64,000 bases of DNA from Cervus elaphus. Lineage: Eukaryota; Chordata; Mammalia; Artiodactyla; Cervidae. Under the pieces are notes generated by a model. That model made no database searches. It was not told the DNA's origin and was given only the letters and a program-made list of their open reading frames with translations. The position numbers and the translations under genes are program-made. Numbering within the stretch: position 1 is the stretch's first letter; every line of letters starts with the position of its first letter. The DNA is taken from positions 126,143,669 through 126,207,668 of the forward strand of contig NC_057819.1 of NCBI RefSeq assembly GCF_910594005.1, given 5' to 3'. Of the stretch, positions 11,643-21,789 are shown one piece after another.

Positions 11643-11868
11643 GTGTGTGCTGTGACAAGTCAGTTCAGGCGTGTCTGACTCTTTGCGACCTTGTGAACTG
11701 TAGCCTGCCAGGCTCCTCTGTCCATGGGACTCTCCAGGCAAGAATATTGGAGTGGGTTGCCATGCCTTCCTCCAGGGGATCTTCCCGACCCAGGGATCAA
11801 ACCTGCATCTCTTACATCTCCTGCTTTTTCAGGCAGGTTCTTTACCGCTAGCGCCACCTGGGAAGCCC
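11643..11868 (-). mobile_element. Bov-tA SINE
   Basis: The antisense order is GTTCAGGCGTGTCTGACTCT, GAATATTGGAGTGGGTTGCC, GGGATCAAACCTGCATCTC and GCGCCACCTGGGAAGCC. Flanks ttcataagc/ttccataag form a likely TSD. Confidence 0.94.
11849..11864 (-). promoter_or_regulatory. CTCF-like motif within a Bov-tA
   Basis: On the minus strand TTCCCAGGTGGCGCTA matches the CTCF core (CCACCAGGGGGCGCTA) apart from the first bases and one G/T. It is formed by the tRNA-like head of the SINE at 11643-11868. Confidence 0.45.
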
Positions 11869-11879
11869 TTCCATAAGTT

Positions 11880-12592
11880 ACATCCCCACAAGAAGAGCCC
11901 AGTCACCTTCTCCCCTCATTTATTACAAAGAACCTCTCCCAAATTAGCCCACAAGGGACATCTTCAGGAGACTTCTTTCTGCTAGCAGGAGTGTGCAGAA
12001 GGGGCCACTTGGGAAAATACACATGGCACATTGCTGCCAAGCCAGAGGCACAAAAGTACTTTAAGGGCATGCACGCTTTTCAATCACAGAATAAGAGCCC
12101 CGTCCCACCAACTTTGACACCTGTAGAATCTTCCAGACCCAGCAAGATGCTCCCCAGATCCATGAACAAGTCTTAGACCTGATACCAGAGGCCAGTGAGA
12201 AAGGGGAACCGATCTGGGTAGTCCAGTTCAGGGGGTTCCCCTGGGAGATAAGTCCCTTACCCCAGGGAGGGACTGGGGGTGGCGTCTAGCCACGGAGAGT
12301 TGGACAAGCAAGACTGCCCAGATCAGAAAGAAAGAGGCTCCATGAACCACCTCCCTCCAGTCCTAGATCTTGGACCATGAGCACCAGAAATCCACCTGCT
12401 CTTTGCTCACCACCCTTGTTACTTTGCGCAGATGCTGGGGAGAAGCAGGTGAGGCGGATTCCAAGACTGTTGCCCCAGCTCCAATCACAGCTCCTTTTTA
12501 CTGGGCACCTACAGCTATGTGGTAGATACATGCTAGAGATGAAATATCTGAAATACGTCTATGAAATACCTGGTCCCTGTCTTTCTTTAACA
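11880..12592. other. Unassigned intergenic DNA
   Basis: No repeat family or exon recognised. Confidence 0.3.
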
Positions 12593-12787
12593 CAGCACTT
12601 CTCACACTGGACTGGCTCAGCATCACCTATGGGGACTCACTAAAATATAGGGTGCTGAGCCCACCTCCAGTTTCCCATTCAGCAAGTCTGAAGGGAGGAC
12701 CCCCAAATTTGCATCTGTAACAACGAGTCCCTAGACAATGTGCTGCTGCTGGTGGGGGTCAGGGGACCCCACTTGGAGAACCACTGA
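12593..12787 (+). repeat. MER5A-type hAT DNA transposon
   Basis: Near full-length, with matching terminal inverted repeats (CAGCACTTCTCACACTGG and CTTGGAGAACCACTG). Internal AGCATCACCTATGGGGACT, GAGCCCACCTCCAGTTTCC and AATTTGCATCTGTAACAA are diagnostic. Confidence 0.88.
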
Positions 12788-13214
12788 AGAAGCAGCAAAG
12801 AGGCAGCAAGCTTGAAATCCATCAGTTCTATGAAAGTGGACACAGCACGGGGGACTGTCCACTTGGGCTCAGATCTGGAGGGGACCAACCTCGCCGCCTT
12901 CTGGGTGTGGGGCTGCCCAGGCTATGTAAGTGGCTCATCGCCCAGAGGGTGAGTCCCTCCGCCAGGAAGTCTCCATCTTGGATAGAGAGGACAGGAGCAA
13001 GGCTTGCTCTCCAGCCTTCGTTTCTCGGGGGCCTCTGGGCCCTGAGATGGAGATTCTGCCCAGCCCCAGCCTTGTCTCCGTGGCAGCCAGGTTGCCTGAG
13101 ACTCATTGGAATTCAGGCGGCTGGAAAACACTTGCAGATTTTGAGATTTTGCTGAGGTTCAGAGCCTGGGGATTTTGCTTGGGGAGTTTATCAGAGTTAA
13201 GTCGGTGTAGGTAA

Positions 13215-13262
13215 AAAGGGGGGGCGGGGTGTGTGGTGGACGAGGAGGCGGCGGCGGGGGAG
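13215..13262 (+). repeat. G-rich tract (G-quadruplex-prone)
   Basis: GGGGGGGCGGGG at 13218 followed by GGCGGCGGCGGGGGAG at about 13247. Runs of three or more G recur within 50 bp. Confidence 0.7.
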
Positions 13263-14060
13263 CAGTGAAGATTAGTAAATTATTCACACATCTCTTTCTA
13301 CCAGGACGAAAGCTCGCCTTCCACTCAAGAATGCTCAAACATTATCAACACCCTTAGATTTTTTTTTTCATCCATTTTTAAAGGAGGTAGAAAAAAATAT
13401 ACGGAAAAATGTTAATTAAGAAATTAAGCCACCCTCTTCCTAAAATACTGGGTTCTGTGTTAATCGCCTCCAGAAGGGGGGAAGGGAGAGTCCAAGCATC
13501 GCAGGAAAATGGTTTTCATCATCCACAAAATCCAATGCCCAAAATAGCCCCATTGTTGCCCTGGCAACTAGCATTCGCTCCCCCTTCTCCTCCGCCCGCC
13601 ACCCCCCCAACCCCATCCCTTTGCATATTGCTGCATATTTCTATCATTCTTTCCAGGCACAGTTCATAAACAGGACGGCATAATAAAGAATGTTATCACC
13701 GATGACTTACAGCCCAGCTGCGCCCAGCGAGATAGGAAGTGGCAAGCAAATACAATTTCATGCAGCGAGGGTAACAGATTGATTGTGTGCCCTTCAAATG
13801 TGATGCCACTTCTTTAAGTCAGTCCAAATTCAGAAATAAAGTTGGTCTCGCCCTTTTCCTGGCCGTGATAGACAATACACGCAGGGATAACGCCCGGGGG
13901 TCTCATTAGGACTGGAACGATCTTGCCCCAAGACAAGAGATTATTCCAGCAGACTCTCAGCCCTTCTCCCTGGCTTCCCCTCCTCTCTCTGTCAAAGGGC
14001 CAAGGCCCCGGAATGTGGGCCTTTCTTGAATTAATTATCCTCTCTTGCCGCAGATTACGC
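13255..14060. other. Candidate conserved noncoding island
   Basis: Repeat-free. Contains GATTAGTAAATTATTCACAC, AATGTTAATTAAGAAATTAA, CTTTGCATATTGCTGCATAT, TAATAAAGAATGTTATCACC and TTGAATTAATTATCCTC. Composition and motif content resemble developmental enhancers. Confidence 0.45.
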
Positions 14061-15254
14061 GGGCTCTGATGCCAGGGGCAGAGGGGGAGGGGCGGGGACC
14101 ACAGCAGATGAAGATAGAGTATGATTTTCCTGCATGTCCTAACCTGGGTCCTCCAGCTCATGGGGTAACAGCATCGTCCATTGTAGCATCTCTCTCTGCG
14201 CTGGTTAATGCAGGGAGAGTGGGCTCTCAGCACGGCCCTCAAGAGCCACTTCTCTTCTGAGAGGCTTCTTTGCGGCCTGGGTTAGGGACCTGCCTCTCTC
14301 CCTGCCTCCCTCCCCCAGGCAGGGATGTAATGAAAGAAAGAAGGAGTCCCCAGGGTATAAGGAGCCACTCAAGAAGACTATAATAGGGGACAGGCAACTG
14401 AGATGGGGGTGATGATGGGAGCAGGGCGGGAGGGTGGGGGAAGTCAGTCATCCAGGGTGGGTCAGGGCCTGTGCACGCCAGCAGTACAGTGACCTCTGCC
14501 TTCCGTGCTCGCCCAGCCCCCACTGAGGGTCTGTGTTTCCCCTGGGCCCTCAGGGGGCGCTGGCTCAGAACTTCAGGCCATCCTGGGCCCTGGCTAGAAG
14601 GAGAGCACTGAGGAATGGTCCTAATGGAGGGTGAGCTGGGGGAAAAACATCCACTATTCCTCCAGGAGAGCTTAGGGGCTGCCCAGGACCAAGTACCATC
14701 AAGGCACCATTTATGGAGCCAGCCTACAGGCTGGCCATGGACCTGCTCCAGGGAGGGAGCCGGGTAAAACAGGAGGCCCTCCTGGAACCCACAGATGGGA
14801 GGAGACGGGGCCCCACAGTCCCTGGGGGGCACTGAACAGGCATCGCATATGCCCAACTTCCCGGGGTGGTGCCCCTCGGCCAGCTGCCAGCACCTTCACC
14901 TGTACTGGCTCTTGCTGATGGGACTGGCAGAAGGCTTTGGTGGTGTGGGCAGGTGTGCGCCTGGGGGTTGTGGTCGAGTGGGGACTTCGCTGCAGGCGGA
15001 ATGAGCAGTGCTGGGGGGTTGCCACTCTGTGTCCCCCTGGGTACTTGGCTCTGTCCAGACCGGATCCCAGGACTCTCTCAAGGAAGAGTTTACCTATTAT
15101 CTGACGCCCTCCCCAAACCATCATGACTGAGATGCAGGAAGCAAGAAATTCTGGAGGACTCTTCACCCGTCACCGCAGCTCCTCTTGAGTCAGCCTGACG
15201 CACTAAGGCTGCTTCCCAGGGTCCCGTTGCACTTTTTTAGACACACCTTTTAAC
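14061..15254. other. Unassigned GC-rich DNA
   Basis: No exon or repeat recognised apart from the CTCF-like motif. Confidence 0.3.
14546..14563 (+). promoter_or_regulatory. Candidate CTCF-binding motif
   Basis: GCCCTCAGGGGGCGCTGG agrees with the CTCF core consensus CCACNAGGGGGCGCT at nearly all informative positions. It lies in non-repetitive DNA. Confidence 0.55.
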
Positions 15255-15265
15255 TGAGATGAATT

Positions 15266-15470
15266 GGTGGTGGTGGTGGTTTAGTCGTGAAGTCGTGTCT
15301 GACTCTTGAGACCCCGTGGACGTTAGCCCGCCAGGCTCCTCTGTCCCTGGGGTTCCCTAGGCAAGAATACTGGAGTGGGTTGCCACTTCCTTCTCCAGGG
15401 GACCTTCCCAACCCGGGAATCGAACCCGGGTCTCCTGCACTGCAGGCAGAGTCTTTACCAACTGAGCTAC
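15266..15470 (-). mobile_element. Bov-tA SINE with exact 10-bp TSD
   Basis: Antisense Bov-tA. The tRNA-Glu-like head at the right end is well kept (CGGGAATCGAACCCGGGTCT, ACCAACTGAGCTAC). The exact TSD gagatgaatt is at 15256-15265 and 15471-15480. Confidence 0.96.
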
Positions 15471-15559
15471 GAGATGAATTACGTAACATGAAGTTAACTG
15501 TTTCAAAGTGAATAAGTAAATCAGAGGTTTCTAGGACATTCACCATGTTGTGCAACCAC

Positions 15560-16640
15560 TCTTAAGTAGTTACAGAACATTTTATCACTTGAAAGGAAAC
15601 CCCCTCCCCATCCTGCCTCCCCCTAGTCACTGAAAACCACCAAGCTGTCTCTACAGATTTCCCTGTTCTGGATATTTCGTATAAATGTGATCACACTGAT
15701 TTCTTTGACTTAGGATAGATAACGTCTTTGAGCTTTGTCATGTAGCAGAACTTCTTTCCTTTTTTATGGCTGGATACTATTCCACGGGACCATTGATGCT
15801 TTTGAATTGTGGTGCTGGAGAAGACTCTTGAGAGTCCTTTGAACTGCAAGGAGATCAAACCTGTTAATCCTAAAGGAAATTAACCCTGAACATTCATTGA
15901 AAAGACTAATGCTGAAGCTCCAATACTTTGGCCACCTAATGCAAAAACCCAATTCATTGGAAAAGATCCCGATGCAGAAAAGGTTGGAGGCAGAAGGGGA
16001 CGAGGGAAGCAGAGGGTGAGATGGTGAGGTAGCATCACAGACTCAATGGACATGAATTTGAGCAAACTCCGGGAGATAGTGGAGGACAGGGGAGCCTGGC
16101 CTGCTGCAGCCCATGGAATAGCCAAGAGTCAGACAGGATTTAGAGACTGAACAACAACAACACTATTCCGTTGTGTGGACGGGTCACATTTTGTTTATCC
16201 ATTCACCTGTTGACAGACACTTGAGTTGTTTCCACCTTTTGGCTTTTGTGAATAGTGCTGCTATGAACATGCATCTGTGTGAACACATTTCTTCATTTCT
16301 CTTAGGTATGCATCTAGGAGTGGAACTACTGGGTTCTATGGTAATTCTGCCTTTAATTTTCTGAGAAACCGCCAAACTGTTTCCCAAAGCAGCTACACCG
16401 TTTTACAGCCCCGACAGCAGCAGGCACAGGCTTCAGTTTCTCACCATTCTGATCAACACTTGTTATCATCTGTCTTGGCTCTGGCCATCCTAACGGGTGT
16501 GAGGTGGTTTTGACGTGCATTTTCCTGATGATCAATGGTGTTCAGCATCTTTTCATGTGCTCCCTGGCCCCTCCTTAAGTGTGATATTGGTTTCTCTTTT
16601 TACCCTCATTTCCAAAGAAGAGTGGTTTGTCAATGATTTT
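15560..16640 (-). mobile_element. L1 3' portion, minus orientation, interrupted by BovB
   Basis: Antisense L1 at 15560-15783 (TTTCCCTGTTCTGGATATTTCG) and 16162-16640 (CTTGAGTTGTTTCCACCTTT, AGGTATGCATCTAGGAGTGG, GAGAAACCGCCAAACTGTTTC, GCATTTTCCTGATGATCAAT). Confidence 0.92.
15784..16161 (+). mobile_element. BovB LINE 3' fragment with TSD, nested in L1
   Basis: Sense BovB tail from GATGCTTTTGAATTGTGGTG to GAGACTGAACAACAACA. The 8-bp TSD actattcc at 15776-15783 and 16162-16169 comes from the host L1. Confidence 0.94.
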
Positions 16641-16850
16641 TACTCATAGTGTCAAGAACTACAAACTGGACTCTGGGAGCAGAGTCTGCCCAGAGCCTGT
16701 CCCAGAATAGGATCTGTCGAAGAGAAAGCGCTTTCCACCTCTTTCCTCAAACCGTCCCTATCAATGAGCCAAGACCGAGAACTGCAGAAGAAGAGCCAAA
16801 GGTTTTAAATAAAATATGTAGCATCAAATTCTCTGTTATTCCCATGAAAA

Positions 16851-17217
16851 GTGAAAGTGAAACACTTGCTTAGTCATGTCCGACTCTTTGTAACCCCACG
16901 GAGTGTAGCCCACCAGGCTCCTCTGTCCGTGCAATTCTCCAGGCAAGAACACTGGAGTGGGAGCCTGGATGAGAGGGGGGTTTGGAGGAGAATGGATACA
17001 TGCATATGTATGGATGAGTCCCTTCGTTACTCACCTGAAACTACCACAACATGGTTAATCATCCCTACCCCAATACAAAATAAAAAGTTTAAAGTTAAAA
17101 AAAAGAATACTGGAGTTGGGTAGTCATTCGCTTCTCCAGGGGATCTTCCTGACCCAGGAACTGAACCCATGTCTCCTGCCCTGCAGGCAGATTCTTTACC
17201 ATCTGAGCGGCCAGGAA
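16851..17217 (-). mobile_element. Bov-tA SINE split by an L1 tail
   Basis: Antisense Bov-tA in two parts, 16851-16961 (GCTTAGTCATGTCCGACTCT) and 17103-17217 (CTTCTCCAGGGGATCTTCCT, GCAGGCAGATTCTTTACCAT). The parts rejoin exactly when the L1 insert and one TSD copy are removed. Confidence 0.93.
16962..17102 (+). mobile_element. Short L1 3' tail inserted into a Bov-tA
   Basis: The insert carries ruminant L1 3'-end sequence (GAATGGATACATGCATATGT, CACCTGAAACTACCACAACA, CCCCAATACAAAATAAAAAG) and an A-rich tail. It is flanked by aagaacactggagtggg (16945-16961) and aagaatactggagttggg (17103-17120), a TSD made from the interrupted SINE. Confidence 0.9.
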
Positions 17218-17219
17218 AG

Positions 17220-18189
17220 TCACAAACCTCTGGCTGAGGGGTGTGAGAAGATGCATCTCTGCTTTCTTTCAAGCTAAAAGGAAGTTTCTAAAGAGGAAGT
17301 TCCTTTCCATCTTTTTTACATGCAGAAGGAGGTTTGTAAATCCTATTTATCTTTCTCACCTTGAGTACATATCTAAAAAAAGCAAAACAAAATCAACTTG
17401 GTATTCTACTGACAATGGGGGTCTTTGTAGGACAGGAAGTTCGCAGTTAATTCTTTCCTCTCCTAAAACCTTACACCCTGACACCATAAAGCATCTCTAT
17501 GGGCCACTGGATGATCAGGCCCTGTAATCTATGGGAACATTAAATGGAGGAAAATCATGCTGAAAAATGACTGCTGGGTCTCTGTCCCCTCCCCTCCTTG
17601 GCAGGGGGTCGGGGGAAGGCTTCACTGCTCTGTGTTTCTGTCATTCCAGGTCAGACACCTGCCTCCTCTTTGTCATTCTCCAATGTGACAAACGCCCCTG
17701 CACCCTGACTCGGGGTGTCTTGCCGTCTGCCGGCTGATACAGCCTGGAGGCTGGGCTTTGTCTGGGGCAAGACAGAGCCTGGTGGGGCCAGCCTGCCCTC
17801 TACATCCTGTGTCCTATGAAGGTGCACCAGGCTGAGATTCACTGCACCCCAGTGTCAGACGGGGGCAGGGGCTCTGATGCCCGCGAGGAGAAGCCTGGGG
17901 TGTTGGACCAGGATGAAAGAGTTAAATTGAGTGGGTGGGCCACACAACTGCCTCCTGACCTTGAACCAGGTGGGCAATCTGAGACCTAGTCACATCCCTA
18001 ATGAGCCCCTTCACCCCCAGCACTCAGGGCACATTTCTCCTGACGCCTCTCTTCTCTGCTACCCTGGCCCCCCAGGACACAGAGCTCACTTAGGACGATG
18101 CTGCTTTGATGAGGGGAAGGGTCAGGGTACCGAGGAGCGGGCACAAGAGGAAGAGAGGGTGGCCAGGCTGAGCCCTTGGCTCCATCACG
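17220..18189. other. Unassigned intergenic DNA
   Basis: No repeat or exon identified. Confidence 0.3.
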
Positions 18190-18695
18190 GAGGATCGACT
18201 CTGTGCCCGGCACTCTGCTAGGTACCAGACTCCTGGAAGGCAGCTGTGATTTATAAGGTGCCTACTATGTGCTGGACAGGGTGAGGCACCTCCCCGAGTG
18301 TCCTGATTGAATTTCAGTGAACAGTAATAAGACACACACGTCACAATCCTAGAGGAAAATGAGGTGGAGCAGACACGGGTGGGCGAAACCACCTCCACAG
18401 AGGCTGGGCTGACCATAATGATGGTCGTTATAAGGACAAGACTCACGGATAACACGCACGGCGCACTTGCGGTATGCCATGCGTGTCTCCGCGTGCTTCA
18501 TCTGTGTTATCTCACTTTCGGCCCCCAGAAACTGACGAGTCGGAAAACACAGCTACACCAACTGTAAAGATGACGCCACTGAGAACGATTTTGAGAATTT
18601 GTCTAAGGTCATGGAGATCGCAAGGGAGTGAACTGGGATTTGAGTTCTAGAGCCTGCGGTTTTATCTATTAAATTACTGTCCTTCTGATGGATTG
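18190..18695 (+). repeat. MIR fragments
   Basis: Pieces of MIR-type sequence are spread over this interval: GTGCCCGGCACTCTGCTAGG, AAGGTGCCTACTATGTGCTG, CATCTGTGTTATCTCACTTT, CTAAGGTCATGGAGATCGCA and ACTGGGATTTGAGTTCTAGA. Probably two or three eroded copies. Confidence 0.65.
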
Positions 18696-18944
18696 AGGAT
18701 GGGGAGTAGGGAGGGAAGAGGGAAAAGAGCTCACAGCCCAAGGACCGACCGTCTCCAGGGTGACCTCAGAGGATGGGCATGGACAGGTGCTGCCAGTCGT
18801 GGGGTCCTTTCCAGCAGCCGGAGTGGGAGGGATGTTCCTGATTTTTGAAGAGAGACTGGCAGGTGACAGGGGCCGTGGTCACATCTACGTGGCCACAGCT
18901 GCTCCCAAAACAACCCACCCTTAACCTGACATCAGCAGCTGATT

Positions 18945-19135
18945 TTTTCCTTAATATATGTATTTTATTAAAGTATAGTCGACTTACAGTGTTTCAAGGG
19001 CACGGCAAGGTGATTCAGTTAAGCATATGCACATATATTATTTTTGAAATTATTTTCCATTAGAGGTCATTACAAGATATAGTTCCCTGTGCTATACAAT
19101 AAACCTTTGTTGCTTGTTGCATATCAGTTTTTTTT
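18945..19135 (-). mobile_element. L1 3' end, minus orientation
   Basis: Antisense L1 3' UTR: TATTAAAGTATAGTCGACTT, GCAAGGTGATTCAGTTAAGC, TTATTTTCCATTAGAGGTCA and AGTTCCCTGTGCTATACAAT. Confidence 0.88.
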
Positions 19136-19323
19136 TTAATTAGAAATCTAGCGTTCTGTTCATACTAAGTCAAATAAGTAAAATAAAAATGCCGTAAAAT
19201 TTTTAGTTAGGTAAAAATTCATAAGTTTTGTAAAATATATATTATACATATTATGTGTTTGTACATATACAAAAGCTTTTCCCAGTTTATCCATCTCTTC
19301 TCTTTTTAAAATGTTCTTTCTCA

Positions 19324-19347
19324 AAAAAAAAATAAAAATAAAAAAAA
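19324..19347 (+). mobile_element. Tail-only retroinsertion: A-rich insert flanked by a ~17-bp TSD
   Basis: The sequence taaaatgttctttctcaa occurs at 19307-19324 and again at 19348-19365. Between the copies is only an A-rich stretch with three interspersed T. This is the expected footprint of target-primed reverse transcription that ended within the poly(A) tail. Confidence 0.75.
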
Positions 19348-19369
19348 TAAAATGTTCTTTCTCAAGCCT

Positions 19370-20115
19370 TTATCAAGTGTAGCAGCAGCTGGTTTTGAAC
19401 CTGCCTCGTGGAATGTCTCAGGAAAGCAGAGCTGGGGGAGGAGGTGAACCAGAGGCCTCTGGAGAAAGGCGGACACCGGCCGGAGCCTCAGATTGCAGCC
19501 GCCATCCATCATCCCTGGGAGGCCTGGAAGCTGGTCAGCAGGACGAGTCCTGGAGTAGCTACATGTAGGGGGTCATGAGGATTCACATAGGGCATGCCTG
19601 GCCCAACCAGCCATCTAGAACCTTAGGCACTGCTAGTGGCAGCAAACTGTTTTGGGTCTTAGGGGGTAAAACTAAACCTTAGCAGGGTCCCAGGCTGAGG
19701 GGTGAGTGCTGTGATGGCCACGGAGATGGGCCAGCTGCCTGGCCGGGAGGCTTCAGCCAAATAAATAGCTGCCTTGGATGTGCCTGGAAAGACCACATGA
19801 TCACGCAGGGCAGATGTCATTGACACTGTTGGAAGGGCACACAGTGTCTTGGGGGCAGAGAAGGGAGGAGATCTCCATGGCGGAAGGGGATGGGAAGGTC
19901 TCCAGGAGCAGTAATATTTGCAGAAGGCTGTGAGGCAAGCCCAGGACCTCCAGAGACCAAGAGACAGGGGGCAAGGGGATATTATGAGTGGAAGCCACAG
20001 CCTAAGCAAGGCCCAGGAGGTACGGGGGGTTTCGCTGGGCCCTGGCTTCTCACCAGGGTGTGGGGCAGGTGTAGGGTACCTGATGGAAGCCGGGTCTTGC
20101 TGGTTCATGAAAGTA
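19370..20115. other. Unassigned intergenic DNA
   Basis: GC-rich and repeat-poor, with no exon recognised. The minus-strand 149-codon frame at 19659-20108 has no domain. Confidence 0.3.
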
Positions 20116-20566
20116 ATTGTTGTTCAGTTGCTAAGTCATGCCCGACTCTTTGCAACCCCACGGACTGCAGCATGCCAGGCTCCCCTGTCTTTCACTCTCC
20201 AGGAGTTTGTTCAAAGTCAAGTCCATTGAGCTGGTGATGCTTCCAACTATCTCATCCTCTGCCACCCTGCTTCTCCCTCTGCCTTCAATCTTTCCCAGCA
20301 CCTGGGTCTTTTCCAATGAGTCGCCTCTCTGCATCAGGGGACCAAAGTATTGGAGCTTCGGCTTCCGTGTGAGTCCTTCCAATGAATATTCAGAGCTGAT
20401 TTCCTTTAGGATTGACTGGTTTGAGCTCCTTGCTGTCTCAGGGACTCTTCAAGACTCTTCTCCACTATCACAATTTGAAAGCATCAATTTTCTGGTGCTC
20501 AGCCTTCTTCCTGATCCAACTCTCACATCCATACTACTGGAAAAACCATAGCTTTGACTAAACAGA
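20116..20566 (-). mobile_element. BovB LINE 3' fragment
   Basis: About 450 bp of antisense BovB from GTTGTTCAGTTGCTAAGTCA to ACCATAGCTTTGACTAAACA. The minus strand shows MEGLTRKPKLQYFGPLMQ and SITSSMDLTLNKLLE, degraded. Confidence 0.92.
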
Positions 20567-21394
20567 CACACATGTAAGGCTAGGGGCTAGCAGCTAGTTC
20601 TGATCTCTGCCCCACAGCCATGAAGGTGTCAGCTTGATCAAAAAGGAAGTGTGAGAGGCCCCCCAGCTGGGACCCGGTGACAAGCAGTCCTGAGGCTGAG
20701 GTCAGTCAGCAGGGCTGTCAGCCTCCTGTGCCCTGGGGAGCACTGAACTCTGAGCCCCAGTGCCACGTGGGGTATCCTCGGTTTCCCTGGGACCCTGGGA
20801 TGCTGGGCTACCTCCCTGGGCATGTGGCTAACCCAACCTCCCAGATCTGATCCTGTGTCTGCGTGGTCTCCTCCTTCTCTGGCCTGATCTGTTTCTGCCT
20901 GCTTCCAGTTTGTTTCCTGGGATGTGAAGATGCAGTGTATGCTAGAGGAGATTCAGACCTAGTGAGTGGAATCTGTGGATGTCTTCCCAACTCCAGCCTC
21001 AGTGAAGGCCTGCAGCTAAGCTTGAAATGGGCTGTGGTGGGGGTATTTACACCAGAAGAATTGGCAAACATCAAGGTCCCCCCCACCCCCAAGAGCTGGT
21101 TGTTAGAGACTTAACATCACACCCCCAAACACACAGATGTTAGCAAGCTTCTTACCCTGCTGGACTCAGGATGAGCAGGGCAACTGATCTGGCAGGGCAA
21201 GGGAAAGACCTCTGGGCTGGGTCAGAGGCTCTTCCGAGAGAAAGAGCCTAGATCTTCATGGAAGAACTTCACAGGTTCTGATATTTGCAGGTTATACAAG
21301 AGTCTGAGTCCCTAGAAGGCAGAAGGTCCCAACTGTGCCGCTTCACTTCCCTGGACCTTCACTCCCTTGTCCACAAAAGGGAAGGCCGGCTGCT
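20567..21394. other. Unassigned intergenic DNA
   Basis: Nothing recognisable beyond short random open frames. Confidence 0.3.
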
Positions 21395-21540
21395 ACACGA
21401 GTCTTTCTCAAATCTGACTGTGCATTTTACTAAATAAAAATGCAGATTCCCAGACCAGCCTCAACTAATAAAATCCAACTATTGAGAGGCAAGCCTGGGA
21501 ATCAGCACTGAGTCTGGTGCAAGGGCTCTCAAAACCACTT
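21395..21540 (+). repeat. MER5A-like hAT DNA transposon remnant
   Basis: TCTCAAATCTGACTGTGCAT, AAATGCAGATTCCCAGACC and TGGGAATCAGCACTGAG follow the MER5A order. The right end is disturbed next to the Bov-tA. Confidence 0.6.
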
Positions 21541-21542
21541 CA

Positions 21543-21780
21543 AGGGGCTTCCCAGGTGGCACCAGTGGTAAAGAATCCTCTGGCCGAAAGAGGAGACATA
21601 AGAGACGCAGGTTCGATCCCTGGGTAGGGAAAACGCAGGTTCCCTCCCTGGAGGAGGGAAATGACAACCCACTCGAGTATTCTTGCCTAGAGAATCCTAT
21701 GGACAGAGGAGCCTGTCGGGCTACAGTCCATGGGGTCGCAAAGAGTCAGACATGATTAAGCGACTGAGCATGTATGCACG
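21543..21780 (+). mobile_element. Bov-tA SINE
   Basis: The head reads GGGGCTTCCCAGGTGGCACC, with GGTTCGATCCCTGGGTAGGG, then CACTCGAGTATTCTTGCC, ending CATGATTAAGCGACTGAGC. A local duplication (CGCAGGTTC..CGCAGGTTCC) lies in the middle. Confidence 0.92.
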
Positions 21781-21789
21781 CACTGCGCA

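Noticed and set aside
11660..11857. Short recurrent peptides such as CSLPGSSVHG..QARILEWVA and GSIPGSGRSPGEG appearing at many places
   Set aside because: They are translations of Bov-A/Bov-tA in various frames, not a protein family.
15405..15470. tRNA-Glu-like sequence with good A- and B-box character (recurs in all Bov-tA and CHR-type elements)
   Set aside because: These are the tRNA-derived heads of SINEs, not functional tRNA genes. They lack a proper acceptor stem and are fused to SINE bodies with TSDs.
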